From assembly GCA_902800345.1 (NCBI GenBank), contig CADCDO010000010.1, positions 28,893 to 92,892 of the forward strand: a stretch of 64,000 bases of DNA, given 5' to 3'. Position 1 is the first letter of the stretch, and each line of letters starts with the position of its first letter. The notes below the pieces were generated by a model. That model was not told the origin of the DNA. It searched no databases and saw only the letters and a program-made list of their open reading frames with translations. Origin of the DNA: Fibrobacter succinogenes. GTDB taxonomy: Bacteria; Fibrobacterota; Fibrobacteria; Fibrobacterales; Fibrobacteraceae. Shown in pieces: positions 17,686 to 26,362 of the stretch. Both the position numbers and the translations under genes were made by a program.

Positions 17686-17753
17686 TATAGCAAAAAACTA
17701 TAAGTCACGCTAAAAATAAAGTATTGGACAAACTCATATTCTCCTTCTATATT
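17686..17753 (+). promoter_or_regulatory. LysR-type box plus promoter, copy 2 (DUF4418 operon)
   Basis: The dyad TATAG-N7-CTATA is at 17686-17702, -35 TTGGAC at 17724-17729 and -10 TATATT at 17748-17753. The offset from dyad to -35 (38 bases) and the 18-base spacer are identical to copy 1 at 15086. About 59 of 68 bases from the second half-site onward agree between the copies. Unlike copy 1, there is a normal leader with AAGGAGG before the ATG at 17784. Confidence 0.65.
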
Positions 17754-17783
17754 TGGCATCGAACAAATAGCAAGGAGGCATTT

Positions 17784-18212
17784 ATGACAAACGGATTATT
17801 TTTTGGATCTATAACAGTTTTAATAGGCACTATCGAATCTTTACTTTCATTTGTCGTACTTCCGTTTTGCACGCCCATGGATGGCGTCTTTATGCGTTGC
17901 CACTACACTTCCGTCATCGATGGATTCGTTGGTATCGCAATCGCGATTACGGGTATCGCCTACTTTTTGCAGCCCAAATTACGCAAAGCGTTGTCCTATG
18001 CCGTAATTACTTTAGGCGTTATCACATCGCTTGTTCCAACGGCCATCGTAGGAGTTTGTCACCATCCCCACATGCATTGCCATTCGATATCGTCCCCCAT
18101 TCTTCAACTGATTGGAATCGCGATTGCACTTTTCGGAATCGCAAACATCGCTTTTTTAGCAAGCCGCAACTTTGAATCGGAGAATTTTACTAATGAATCA
18201 TACAACGCTTAA
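17784..18212 (+). CDS. DUF4418-family membrane protein
   Basis: The protein is 142 residues with four membrane helices. Two conserved cysteine/histidine clusters lie at the ends of helices: CTPMDGVFMRCHYT after the first helix and GVCHHPHMHCHS between the third and fourth. The pattern MRCH...C-x3-P-x-M-x-CHS is that of DUF4418 proteins, which are commonly encoded with a MacB-like permease and its ATPase. The clusters could bind a soft metal or take part in thiol chemistry, but no function is established. AAGGAGG precedes the ATG at 17784; the longer frame starts in the promoter. The 3' end overlaps the permease start by 20 bases, indicating translational coupling. Confidence 0.75.
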   Translation: MTNGLFFGSITVLIGTIESLLSFVVLPFCTPMDGVFMRCHYTSVIDGFVGIAIAITGIAYFLQPKLRKALSYAVITLGVITSLVPTAIVGVCHHPHMHCHSISSPILQLIGIAIALFGIANIAFLASRNFESENFTNESYNA

Positions 18213-19383
18213 AATTATATACACCAATTTTTGGAGTCATCCCGTGCGAAGCTTGGGGCTTGTCATTTTAACAGCCATCGCATCGGTCACATTACTTTCT
18301 GGCGTCATCTTTTCAAAAAGCCTTGACGCAGGCTTCGAACAACTTTCTTCACGCATGGGAGCGGACCTGCTTATCGTCCCGTACGGAGTCGATATTCAAA
18401 ACCAGTCTATCCTTTTACAAGGCGACTTCAACCACCACACGCTCCCTCGAGAAGTATTGGATTTCGTACAGAAATTACCAGGAGTAACCGCAGCATCACC
18501 ACAGTTCTACATCTCAACGCTCAGCGCAAGCTGCTGCGACAAAAAAGTCAACATCATCGGTTTTGACCCCAAGACCGATTTTACAATCAAGCCGTGGATC
18601 CGCAAGACATACAAAAACAACTTTATTCCCGGTTCCGTCATCGTGGGTAGCGACATTCAAATTGAAAATGGCGAAAAAATCAAATTTTTCGACAAGGAAT
18701 TTACAGTTGTCGGAACACTGGAGCCGCTCGGCAACAAGCTAGACCAAACCATTTTCGCAGATGTCGAAACGGTCGAATTGCTCCGTCAAGCAGCCGCAAG
18801 CAAGGGTTACAACATCAGCTCCGAAGGAGGGCCATCATCAATTCTTGCAAACTTTGAAGAGGGTACGGACTTCGAAAAAATTTCGCAAAAGATTCAAGAG
18901 CAATTCAATGATTTGCAAGTCATTCAACGCAAGAACATATTCGATAACGTAATCGCTACGGCAAGATCCTTTAAAATCGCAGTCTGGCTTATCGCAGGAT
19001 TTTTCCTGTTCACCGTAATTGCGGTCATCTATATCGCATTTACGGTTTCGACAAACGAACGGAAACGTGAGTTCGCGACACTCCTCATTATCGGAGCGAC
19101 CCGCAAAAAGCTAGCAGACATCGTTCTCGGAGAATCGTTTCTTGCAAGCGGAAGCGGAGCTATTGCCGGAACGCTTTTCGGAGCAGTCGGCATCATATCG
19201 TTCCGCTTTTTAATTCAGGAGAACTTGCAAATCCCCTTTTTACTCCCGAACATATCAGCCATCATTTTAACGATTGTCGGTGCTTTGTTCATCCCCGTCA
19301 TTGCTGGGGTTGGAGCATCATACCATATCGCAAAAAAAATCGGAAACATTGATGTTTACACCGCATTGAAGGAGGACGCTTAA
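18193..19383 (+). CDS. FtsX/MacB-type ABC transporter permease
   Basis: The protein is 396 residues: one N-terminal membrane helix (about 19-42), a large extracytoplasmic MacB-like domain, then three C-terminal helices (from about 255) of the FtsX type. The external domain has a vicinal cysteine pair in STLSASCCDKKVNIIGFDP, unusual for generic MacB permeases. It recalls permeases paired with DUF4418 proteins. The complex would be mechanotransmission-type: the ATPase drives movement of the periplasmic domain rather than classical import. The ATG at 18193 is chosen; a TTG 21 bases upstream is possible. The stop overlaps the ATPase start (TAATG). Confidence 0.85.
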   Translation: MNHTTLKIIYTNFWSHPVRSLGLVILTAIASVTLLSGVIFSKSLDAGFEQLSSRMGADLLIVPYGVDIQNQSILLQGDFNHHTLPREVLDFVQKLPGVTAASPQFYISTLSASCCDKKVNIIGFDPKTDFTIKPWIRKTYKNNFIPGSVIVGSDIQIENGEKIKFFDKEFTVVGTLEPLGNKLDQTIFADVETVELLRQAAASKGYNISSEGGPSSILANFEEGTDFEKISQKIQEQFNDLQVIQRKNIFDNVIATARSFKIAVWLIAGFFLFTVIAVIYIAFTVSTNERKREFATLLIIGATRKKLADIVLGESFLASGSGAIAGTLFGAVGIISFRFLIQENLQIPFLLPNISAIILTIVGALFIPVIAGVGASYHIAKKIGNIDVYTALKEDA

Positions 19384-20066
19384 TGATACTCAACGGAAAC
19401 AACATAACAAAACAATATACACGCCGCGGTGAAAAATTCAGTGCGGTCAACAACGCAGATTTCTTTGCATGGTCGGGTGATTTCACGGTCATCTTCGGCG
19501 AATCAGGAAGCGGTAAAAGTACCCTCCTGAATGCACTCGCCGGCGTTACCAAGCCCACATCGGGAAACGTCGAAATTGACGGACAGCCGCTCTTTTCGCT
19601 AAACGACGAAGACCTAGCCCGCTTACGCAATGAACGAATCGGCTACATTCCGCAAAACGCGGCAAGCCTCTCCGCATTTACCGTTGCCGAAAACATTACC
19701 TTATCTTCATCCCTGTACAACAAGAAGATAGACAAGGAGCATATCAAGGCATTACTGGACAAGCTCGGCATTGCGCACTTGGCGAACGAACATCCGCAAA
19801 ATCTTTCCGGCGGCGAATTGCGCCGAGTCGCCATTGCTCGCGCCCTCGCCAACAAGCCAGATTTGATTATCGCCGACGAGCCGACCAGCAACCTCGACGA
19901 AGAGAATAGTCGCAAGGTTTACAGCCTTTTTGCGCGACTTGCACGGACGGGCGTTGCAATAATCATCGCCACGCATGACAAAACAGCGTTCGGCTACAGC
20001 AACCGAACCTACCACATGAAATCAGGTACGCTCATCCCCGACATCGGAGAATACGGCAACTTGTAA
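19383..20066 (+). CDS. ABC transporter ATP-binding protein (LolD/MacB type)
   Basis: The protein is 227 residues with all ABC motifs: Walker A GESGSGKSTLLN, Q-loop YIPQNA, signature NLSGGELRRVAIARAL, Walker B LIIADEPTSNLDE and H-switch IATHDKTAF. The LSGGE and DEPTSNLD forms are typical of the LolD/MacB/FtsE group that partners FtsX-fold permeases. It is coupled to the permease by a one-base overlap and is the third gene of the DUF4418 operon. The operon shares its promoter type with the C-S lyase, so the transporter probably serves the same physiological response. The substrate is unknown. Confidence 0.9.
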   Translation: MILNGNNITKQYTRRGEKFSAVNNADFFAWSGDFTVIFGESGSGKSTLLNALAGVTKPTSGNVEIDGQPLFSLNDEDLARLRNERIGYIPQNAASLSAFTVAENITLSSSLYNKKIDKEHIKALLDKLGIAHLANEHPQNLSGGELRRVAIARALANKPDLIIADEPTSNLDEENSRKVYSLFARLARTGVAIIIATHDKTAFGYSNRTYHMKSGTLIPDIGEYGNL

Positions 20067-20214
20067 AATTTCTAATTTTACAATGTAAAAGAAACGCCGT
20101 AAAACAGACATGCTCGTCCCGGAACGCATCGACAAGCTCGCTTCGATTTAATTCAGCGCAGGCAGTGCATCGCAAGTCCGGGAAGACAGTCGGGTATCTC
20201 CCATTCTCTCCGCC

Positions 20215-21636
20215 ATGAAGCTCTTACTAATCTACTTCTTCGTTCTCGGTTTCATCTGCGTTCGCGATTTGTTCAAAGTCAAAAACTTTGACGATTACGT
20301 TGTTGCAGGCCGTAAACAAACAGCCCCGTTCGTTTTCATGAGCCTCATGGCAACCGTTCTCGGGGCGTCAGCCACGGTAGGCATCGCTGCACGCGCCGAA
20401 AGTATCGGCTTTGCCGCCTTCTGGTGGCTTGCGGTCGGAGCAATCGGCTTCTGGTTCCAGGCGGCTTTCTTGAGCAAGCCCGTCCACGATATGAATGTAC
20501 GGACGCTCCCTGAAATTGCAGAAAAGACCGTTGGCAAAACAGGGCGAAAACTCGTCGCCTTCATCATCGCTGTTTCGTGGATTGGAATTATCGCAGCACA
20601 GTTCGCTGCAGTCGCAGGATTCATCGGACTTGTGCTGGGACACGATGCGGGAACGCAATCCGTCTTGATTACGGCCGGAATTGTCATTGTCTATACGCTC
20701 TTGGGCGGGCAGCTTTCCGTTGTGCGCACCGATGCATTGCAATTTGGAATTTTGACTCTCGGATTTTTTGCCGCCGCCATCTACTTGTTCGGCGGATTTT
20801 CGGGCACAGAAAATACGGCACTCCAAACCGCGCAAAGAGTCGCAAATGAAACTTCCGCCGGGCTTGCGACGTTCGGGAATTTCAATCTCTTGAACGAAAA
20901 ATTCGGCTTTGCAGATTTGTCAATGATGTTGTTCACAGTTGGTGGCGCATACTTCCTCGGACCTGACGTGATTTCGAGAAATCTCGTCGCAAAAGACGCA
21001 ACCGCAGCACGCAAAGCAGTTGTTGTCGGGAGTTTCGCCATACTCGTTTTCAGCGTTGTCATTGTCTTGCTCGGCATGTGGGCCGCCACTTACGCCCCGG
21101 ATGCAGCAGCCACCCACGCTACCGGCGCCATGAACCCGCTATTCCGTCTCGCATCAGGTGTACTACCGCTCCCGCTTGCGGCACTCCTCTCCGTTGGACT
21201 TTTATCCGCACTGCTCTCGTCCGCAGACACCTGCCTCATCAATTCAGCAGCCATTTTCGGAAGCGATATCCTGAATACGCGCCGTATCTCTGTCGTGCGC
21301 CTGCTCGTTGTCGCCATCGGCGTTATCGCGACTTTTCTTGCGCTTCAAGGTAAAGATATCATTGGACTTTTGACGATGGCCTATTCAGTCTATACGCCCG
21401 GAATTGTAGCCCCGCTCGCCGTTGCCATTATCGCGCATAAAAAATTCAATATCAAAAAATCTCTCTGGTACGCAGGCGTCGTTGTCGGCGGACTCTTCGG
21501 CCTCATCCCGGCCATCCTGGCGTCTACCGTAAAAATCCAAACACCGGCTTATCTCCCGCATATCGGAATCGCCATATCGCTTGCTTTCGCGCTGGCAAGC
21601 TTACGAAGGGTCTCTACTCCACACGTTCCAAAATAA
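20215..21636 (+). CDS. Sodium:solute symporter family protein
   Basis: The protein is 473 residues with about 13 predicted membrane helices and the solute-sodium symporter hallmarks: DYVVAGRKQTAPFVFMSLMA near the N-terminus and an internal GAYFLGPDVISRNLVAKDA. The family couples sodium entry to uptake of sugars, amino acids, proline, pantothenate or short acids; the substrate cannot be told from the sequence. The start is the ATG at 20215, with no strong ribosome site seen. It follows the ABC operon after 148 bases without an obvious terminator or new promoter, so weak co-transcription is possible. Its 3' end overlaps the convergent rsmG gene by 23 bases. Confidence 0.85.
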   Translation: MKLLLIYFFVLGFICVRDLFKVKNFDDYVVAGRKQTAPFVFMSLMATVLGASATVGIAARAESIGFAAFWWLAVGAIGFWFQAAFLSKPVHDMNVRTLPEIAEKTVGKTGRKLVAFIIAVSWIGIIAAQFAAVAGFIGLVLGHDAGTQSVLITAGIVIVYTLLGGQLSVVRTDALQFGILTLGFFAAAIYLFGGFSGTENTALQTAQRVANETSAGLATFGNFNLLNEKFGFADLSMMLFTVGGAYFLGPDVISRNLVAKDATAARKAVVVGSFAILVFSVVIVLLGMWAATYAPDAAATHATGAMNPLFRLASGVLPLPLAALLSVGLLSALLSSADTCLINSAAIFGSDILNTRRISVVRLLVVAIGVIATFLALQGKDIIGLLTMAYSVYTPGIVAPLAVAIIAHKKFNIKKSLWYAGVVVGGLFGLIPAILASTVKIQTPAYLPHIGIAISLAFALASLRRVSTPHVPK

Positions 21637-22378
21637 TCAGAGCACGGTCTTGCGTGCTGTTCGGGATCGTATAAAAATGCTTACCGATAAATTTATATCC
21701 AAAATCTTCTGGATAAAAAGTCTTTAGCTCGTCCGCAACAGCGGGGCCTTTCATAAAGAACACACGGCCACCAACTTTGAGCGAATTGGCGATACGCGGA
21801 AGAGTCTTTTCCATCAGTTCAAACGCACGGCTGATAACACCATCAACGGGAATGGTCATGCTCCGGCTTGTAACTTTATGACCGAACACATCGATTCCTT
21901 CTAGGCCCATCTTTTCAATGACCATGTTGAGAAAATTGATGCGGTTGGGACGGGGTTCGCATAAAGTAAGACGAATAGACGGATTGACTATCTTGAGTGG
22001 AATTCCGGGGAAACCGGCACCGCTGCCGACATCTATCATGCGGGCAGGCCACTTAGGCACGTATGCATTGATGAGCGTGCAATCGGCATAATGGCGCTCC
22101 ACCATTGTCTCGAATGCGTTGAGACGCGTCAAATCCTGGTCGTCGTTGTTTGCACGGAGCAACTGGTGAAACTCCCAAATTTGCCCGAGCGTTTCGGGTT
22201 GGAGTTCCACACCATAATAACGCAGCAACTTGTCAAGCCCGGCAAGCGAGGGCGTCACACGTTTTCCGTTAAAAAGCGGAAACTCCGTCCGCGGTGCCTT
22301 CATATGCGGGATAAAGTCCTTGCCAAGCGCACTTGCGCCACGAGGTTTGGAATTTTTTGACCAGGAAGAATTCGCCAT
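21614..22378 (-). CDS. rsmG: 16S rRNA (guanine-527-N7)-methyltransferase RsmG
   Basis: The protein is 254 residues, longer than the usual 200-240 because of about 35 extra N-terminal residues rich in K/S/P. The AdoMet-binding motif MIDVGSGAGFPGIPLKIV, then LCEPRPNRINFLN and VISRAFELMEKTL are the RsmG signatures. The enzyme methylates G527 of 16S rRNA in the 530 loop; its loss gives low-level streptomycin resistance in other bacteria. It is often next to mnmG or parAB, but not here. The gene is convergent with the symporter and the last seven codons of the two overlap. Confidence 0.93.
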   Translation of the reverse strand: MANSSWSKNSKPRGASALGKDFIPHMKAPRTEFPLFNGKRVTPSLAGLDKLLRYYGVELQPETLGQIWEFHQLLRANNDDQDLTRLNAFETMVERHYADCTLINAYVPKWPARMIDVGSGAGFPGIPLKIVNPSIRLTLCEPRPNRINFLNMVIEKMGLEGIDVFGHKVTSRSMTIPVDGVISRAFELMEKTLPRIANSLKVGGRVFFMKGPAVADELKTFYPEDFGYKFIGKHFYTIPNSTQDRALIILERVE

Positions 22379-22460
22379 GCCACAAAGTTAGAAAAGTTTT
22401 GCAATAAAAAAATGGTCCAAACGAGCCTCTTCTGCGTGTTTATATAATGGAGGCACAAAC

Positions 22461-23855
22461 TTGACCAGAATACTTTTACTCTTCACCCTATTGACCACAA
22501 TCACCGCAGCGTCTGCCGCAGCTCCGCAAATACATGCGCAAGAAGCACCGCAGGCACCCTTTGACGAAGCCCTAGTCTTTGAATGGTGGGACGACGGCAT
22601 CATCACGCCCGAAGAAGCCGACGAAATCCTTTCGCGGCTCGAAGAAGGCAATTACGACGAAGCATGCCTGCTCGCCGAAGTTTACGCCCAGGAACCGTGC
22701 GCGCTGCCGAAACCCAAATCCCCACGCAAAAAAAAGTCCAAAACCACGAAAACAGCTCAGTCTCCAAAGCCAGCGCAAGAATCACCGGCCATCATTCCGC
22801 ATGGGCGCATCACATGGAAAAGCCAGTACGATTCCGACGGCCGCTTAAAAAAGCACCGGGAAGAACTGCTGGTCCAGTTTTACTATTTCAAGTTACGTCT
22901 GGGCTCCCAGGAACTGCTGACTTACCAGCGCGACGGTTTTGAATCGCATTTCGGACAAATTTCGACCTCTGAACTCCGTAGCCACATACCGCTAGATACC
23001 TTATGGGGCGCAGCACTTTTCTACCCCATCGGCAAATTCCATGCCGGCGCACTACTAGACACGTCAAAGGCGTTCCATCTGCAATTCGGTTTTTCCGCCG
23101 ACCGTCATAACAAAATCGCCACCTCATTTTGGAGATTCCCGGACGCTCACGCCATCGCATTGCAAGCCAGCACATCGCTCGGGCAAATCTCCGCCTGGTA
23201 CCAGCTAGGGCAAAGCAGACCTCTCGTCAAGCTCCAGCTGCAAAACGAAAAACAAAGACTTTCATGGAAAACGACCGCCTACATCCACGGCGATTCCGTC
23301 CCGCAAGGGCTCAACTTGAGCAAAGGCATCACCGAAAACTGGCTGTGGGCATCGCAAACGGTCAACGTCAAATGGCCCGAAATGCAAAACACAGCCATTT
23401 CCGCCAGGATCCGCATTCTAAGTCCCACCAGCAAGGACTCCGTAAGCGCACGCATCAAGATGTCCCTTGCATCGGGTCCCAAGCGTTTGCGCCCAGGTCT
23501 CAGCGTGACCTGTATCGAAGCCAGTGAAAATTGCAAATCAACCGAATGGAAAAGTAACATCGAATCCACATGGGAGCAGTTCTCGTTCAAGGCAAGCGCC
23601 AAAGTACGCCACGAGAACTCACGCACAAAACCACCCAGAATTGAGCTCAGCGCGAAGTACACACCAATGCGCTCATTCGCCAAATTAATTCTCTCCGTTC
23701 CCGAAGCAAACCCATCCAAAGCCATTTCCGTCCAGAACGAAATCAAACTCGTCAGCGACTGGCTGGATTGCGACTTCGTTTTCGCCTTCAAAAAGAATCG
23801 CACCAGGCCTTTTATGCCCAACTACGCCCACCTCAACGTTTCCCTGAAATTTTGA
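22461..23855 (+). CDS. Hypothetical exported protein with helical N-domain and barrel-like C-domain
   Basis: I do not recognise a named family. The 464-residue protein has a signal peptide (ALLTTITAASAAA region, cleavage near residue 20). A short acidic helical module follows (LVFEWWDDGIITPEEADEIL, about 40-80) that looks like a helix-hairpin pair, then a Lys/Pro-rich linker (KPKSPRKKKSKTTKT). From about residue 115 to the end the sequence alternates in beta-strand fashion and ends LNVSLKF, with a C-terminal aromatic, suggesting an outer-membrane barrel. The start region overlaps the rsmG promoter area, as the genes are divergent. The role is unknown. Confidence 0.6.
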   Translation: MTRILLLFTLLTTITAASAAAPQIHAQEAPQAPFDEALVFEWWDDGIITPEEADEILSRLEEGNYDEACLLAEVYAQEPCALPKPKSPRKKKSKTTKTAQSPKPAQESPAIIPHGRITWKSQYDSDGRLKKHREELLVQFYYFKLRLGSQELLTYQRDGFESHFGQISTSELRSHIPLDTLWGAALFYPIGKFHAGALLDTSKAFHLQFGFSADRHNKIATSFWRFPDAHAIALQASTSLGQISAWYQLGQSRPLVKLQLQNEKQRLSWKTTAYIHGDSVPQGLNLSKGITENWLWASQTVNVKWPEMQNTAISARIRILSPTSKDSVSARIKMSLASGPKRLRPGLSVTCIEASENCKSTEWKSNIESTWEQFSFKASAKVRHENSRTKPPRIELSAKYTPMRSFAKLILSVPEANPSKAISVQNEIKLVSDWLDCDFVFAFKKNRTRPFMPNYAHLNVSLKF

Positions 23856-23977
23856 GACATTTCTTCCCAAAAGCTCTTTTTTCAAACGCCATGTGTACTA
23901 TTGTAACCAAGAATTTCCATAATATTTGAGCTTAACGCATAGGATAATAGTATTATTAATAATACCCAAACACTCTC

Positions 23978-24021
23978 GAACTCCTTTAGGTTACCTCCTT
24001 TGCCTGAAGGAGTTCTTTTTT
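23978..24021 (+). terminator. Terminator after the exported barrel-like protein
   Basis: The stem GAACTCCTT / AAGGAGTTC (with CCT/AGG extensions inside) is followed by TTTTTTAT. It lies about 125 bases after the stop codon; the interval before it is AT-rich with no gene. Confidence 0.8.
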
Positions 24022-24049
24022 ATTGGAGCCATTTTTTTATCTTAAGGGT

Positions 24050-24436
24050 ATGTTTTATATTGCAGCTATTGTCGGGGCAATCGTCTTTTTGCCATCTATC
24101 GTACTGAATATCGCACTTGCATTTGGCGCCCCGCTTGGCATGTACGCCATGAACGGCCGCCACAAGGTCGTACCGCAAGAGGTCCGCCGGGCATTCGTGC
24201 TCCCGATTATCATGCAATTCGTGGCGCTATTCACTATTTTAAGCGCAGGCCACGTACTCCCCGAACTCATCCCGTTCGGGATTACACGCATTCTAGCCTT
24301 CTTTTTTGCTATTTACCTGACTTTTTACACGGCGACGGTTCTCTTTAGCCTGAGCGTAAAAGAACGGCACGTGATGGGAACATTTGCAATTGCATCGACC
24401 ATCTGTTTCTGGATTGTCGCGGTAGGAACGATTTAG
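24050..24436 (+). CDS. Small four-helix membrane protein, unknown function
   Basis: The protein is 128 residues and almost entirely hydrophobic, with four predicted helices (about 3-25, 45-68, 75-97, 104-126). A single charged loop, NGRHKVVPQEVRR, lies between helices 1 and 2. I see no family signature. The ATG at 24050 is preferred to a TTG nine codons upstream, because it begins the first helix and the upstream part lies in the terminator tail. It is followed by queH after about 105 bases on the same strand. Confidence 0.5.
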   Translation: MFYIAAIVGAIVFLPSIVLNIALAFGAPLGMYAMNGRHKVVPQEVRRAFVLPIIMQFVALFTILSAGHVLPELIPFGITRILAFFFAIYLTFYTATVLFSLSVKERHVMGTFAIASTICFWIVAVGTI

Positions 24437-24541
24437 ACGAAAGAACGCCGCTTAGGTTGGTGAGCTCACCGAACCACGCGGCTACAGACGAAAGACGAGC
24501 GGTGAGAGACGACAACTGCGTAAAGCGAAAGGCAATAGAAA

Positions 24542-25222
24542 ATGGAAAAGGCAGCACCGAAACACAATTACCAAGTGGATTTGGAACGGATTATCCGGCG
24601 GCTTGAGCGCACGGGCGAAGTGCCGACGCTCTTGCTGCATGCGTGTTGCGCGCCGTGCAGCAGCTACACCATCGAATACCTTTCGCAATACTTCAAGATT
24701 ACGCTTTTCTATTACAACCCGAACATCGCCCCCGCCGAGGAATACCAGCACCGTGTAAGCGAAATCAAGCGGTTCGTTGCAGAATTTGAGACAAAGCATC
24801 CAGTTACGTTAATAGAGGGCGATTACGACCCGAAAAAATTTTACGATGTCGCCCGAGGACTCGAAAAAGAACCCGAAGGTGGCAAGCGTTGCCGCAAATG
24901 TTTCGAACTCCGCCTTTCGGAATCCGCACGGCTCGCCAAGGAACTGAACTGCGACTATTTTACGACGACGCTCACCATCAGCCCGATGAAGGATGCGCAA
25001 GTGCTCAACGAGGTCGTCCAGGAACAGTGCGATATTTACGGCATCAGGCGGCTCCCGAGTGATTTCAAGAAGAAGGGCGGCTACAAGCGTTCGATCCAAC
25101 TGTCGCACGATTACAATCTCTACCGGCAGAATTTTTGCGGGTGCGTCTATTCCATGCGCGAAGCGGAGGAACGCGAAGCGAAGAAAACAGAAGGAAACGG
25201 AAACGCAAGTGAAACATTGTAG
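24542..25222 (+). CDS. queH: Epoxyqueuosine reductase QueH
   Basis: The protein is 226 residues of the DUF208/QueH family. It shows the cysteine pattern of the metal-cluster enzyme: LLHACCAPCSSY (two-Cys motif plus a third), GGKRCRKCFELRL and NFCGCVYS. TTLTISPMKDA and GGYKRSIQLS are also family-typical. QueH performs the last step of queuosine synthesis, reducing epoxyqueuosine to queuosine in tRNA, and replaces the cobalamin-dependent QueG in many anaerobes. About 20 C-terminal residues are charged and variable. The gene stands between an unknown small membrane protein and a FISUMP gene. Confidence 0.93.
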   Translation: MEKAAPKHNYQVDLERIIRRLERTGEVPTLLLHACCAPCSSYTIEYLSQYFKITLFYYNPNIAPAEEYQHRVSEIKRFVAEFETKHPVTLIEGDYDPKKFYDVARGLEKEPEGGKRCRKCFELRLSESARLAKELNCDYFTTTLTISPMKDAQVLNEVVQEQCDIYGIRRLPSDFKKKGGYKRSIQLSHDYNLYRQNFCGCVYSMREAEEREAKKTEGNGNASETL

Positions 25223-25293
25223 GCCGATTCCGTCCCCATTCGCAGATTATAAAGGGATGACATAAAGGGCTTTATTTTATATACTTTTATAAA

Positions 25294-26283
25294 ATGGTTA
25301 GGACTTGGATTCACATATTCGCCGCTTTTTTATGCATCATCGCAGCAGCCTGCAGCGATGATGTTACCGAACCGCAAGACGATGGACCTTCCGGATCCAT
25401 CGAGATCATTAAGATTACCGAATCTTCGTCCAGCGAGAGCGTTTTCAATTCTTTTTTCCGTCCTTCAATAGTTCCAATTCACTTTTCGAACCAAATCGAA
25501 ATCGCAATATCATCATCCAGCAGAACGAGATATTCCTCCAGCAAGAACAAAGTTTCATCGAGCAGTTCCATCCCCGCAATTTCATCAAGCATCAAATCCT
25601 CGAGTTCCGTGGCAACTTCCAGCTCGAATACGCCCAAGTCCAGCGCAGCACTCCACTTTTACGAGTGCGACAAATACGATTGCGTGACCACGGAGTTCTT
25701 GAATCCAGATGTCTCTTACGGCGAATTTTTGGACGAACGTGACAACCAGGTCTATAGAACCATCGTCATTACCAACCACGTTTGGACTGCACAGAACATG
25801 AACTATAATGCGGGCTCAAATTCAGAAGCAGCAAGCTGGTGCTACGACAACGACCCGGAAAACTGCAGAAAATACGGAAGACTCTACACATGGGATGCAG
25901 CACAAGAAGCATGCCCCAAAGGCTGGCACCTGCCCACACATGACGAGTGGATTGAACTTTTGGACGACCACGCATGCGATGAAGAACTTTTGGATGACGG
26001 GACCTGGGCTTTTGACTGTTCCGCGAACCAATTAAAATCAGCCGAATCTTGGAATGAGGACGTTGAAAACGCCCATGGTTTTTCTGCCACAGCCGCAGGA
26101 ATAAATTTCAACGGAGCATTTATCTCAGCCGGTGAAATGGCGTTTTTTTGGTCCTTAACGGACACGCTCTCGTTGTACGCCTTTGCCACGATGTTGCAAG
26201 ACAACGTAAAATATGCTCTCTTCGGAGCGACCGATAAAAACTATGGATTTTCCGTACGCTGCGTCAAAGGCGAAGCGGAGTAA
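25294..26283 (+). CDS. FISUMP-domain lipoprotein
   Basis: The protein is 329 residues. The lipoprotein signal peptide ends CIIAAACSDDV (lipobox Cys near 20). A long serine-rich linker (about 45-120, runs of SSSSS and KSSSS) leads to the C-terminal FISUMP domain: DNQVYRTIVITNHVWTAQNM, CRKYGRLYTWDAAQEACPKG, WHLPTHDEWIELL and a final GFSVRCVKG. The architecture equals the lipoprotein at 13689, but here no TIGR02147 gene is upstream. The domain is a Fibrobacter-expanded surface module of unknown function. A -10-like TATACTTTTA lies just before the ATG. Confidence 0.85.
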   Translation: MVRTWIHIFAAFLCIIAAACSDDVTEPQDDGPSGSIEIIKITESSSSESVFNSFFRPSIVPIHFSNQIEIAISSSSRTRYSSSKNKVSSSSSIPAISSSIKSSSSVATSSSNTPKSSAALHFYECDKYDCVTTEFLNPDVSYGEFLDERDNQVYRTIVITNHVWTAQNMNYNAGSNSEAASWCYDNDPENCRKYGRLYTWDAAQEACPKGWHLPTHDEWIELLDDHACDEELLDDGTWAFDCSANQLKSAESWNEDVENAHGFSATAAGINFNGAFISAGEMAFFWSLTDTLSLYAFATMLQDNVKYALFGATDKNYGFSVRCVKGEAE

Positions 26284-26362
26284 AGACAAAACCCGTTCTG
26301 TAAATATTCCCGTTTTTCTATCTTTGACCTAGAACCTTACGCCGCATCCAAAAGTTTCCATT

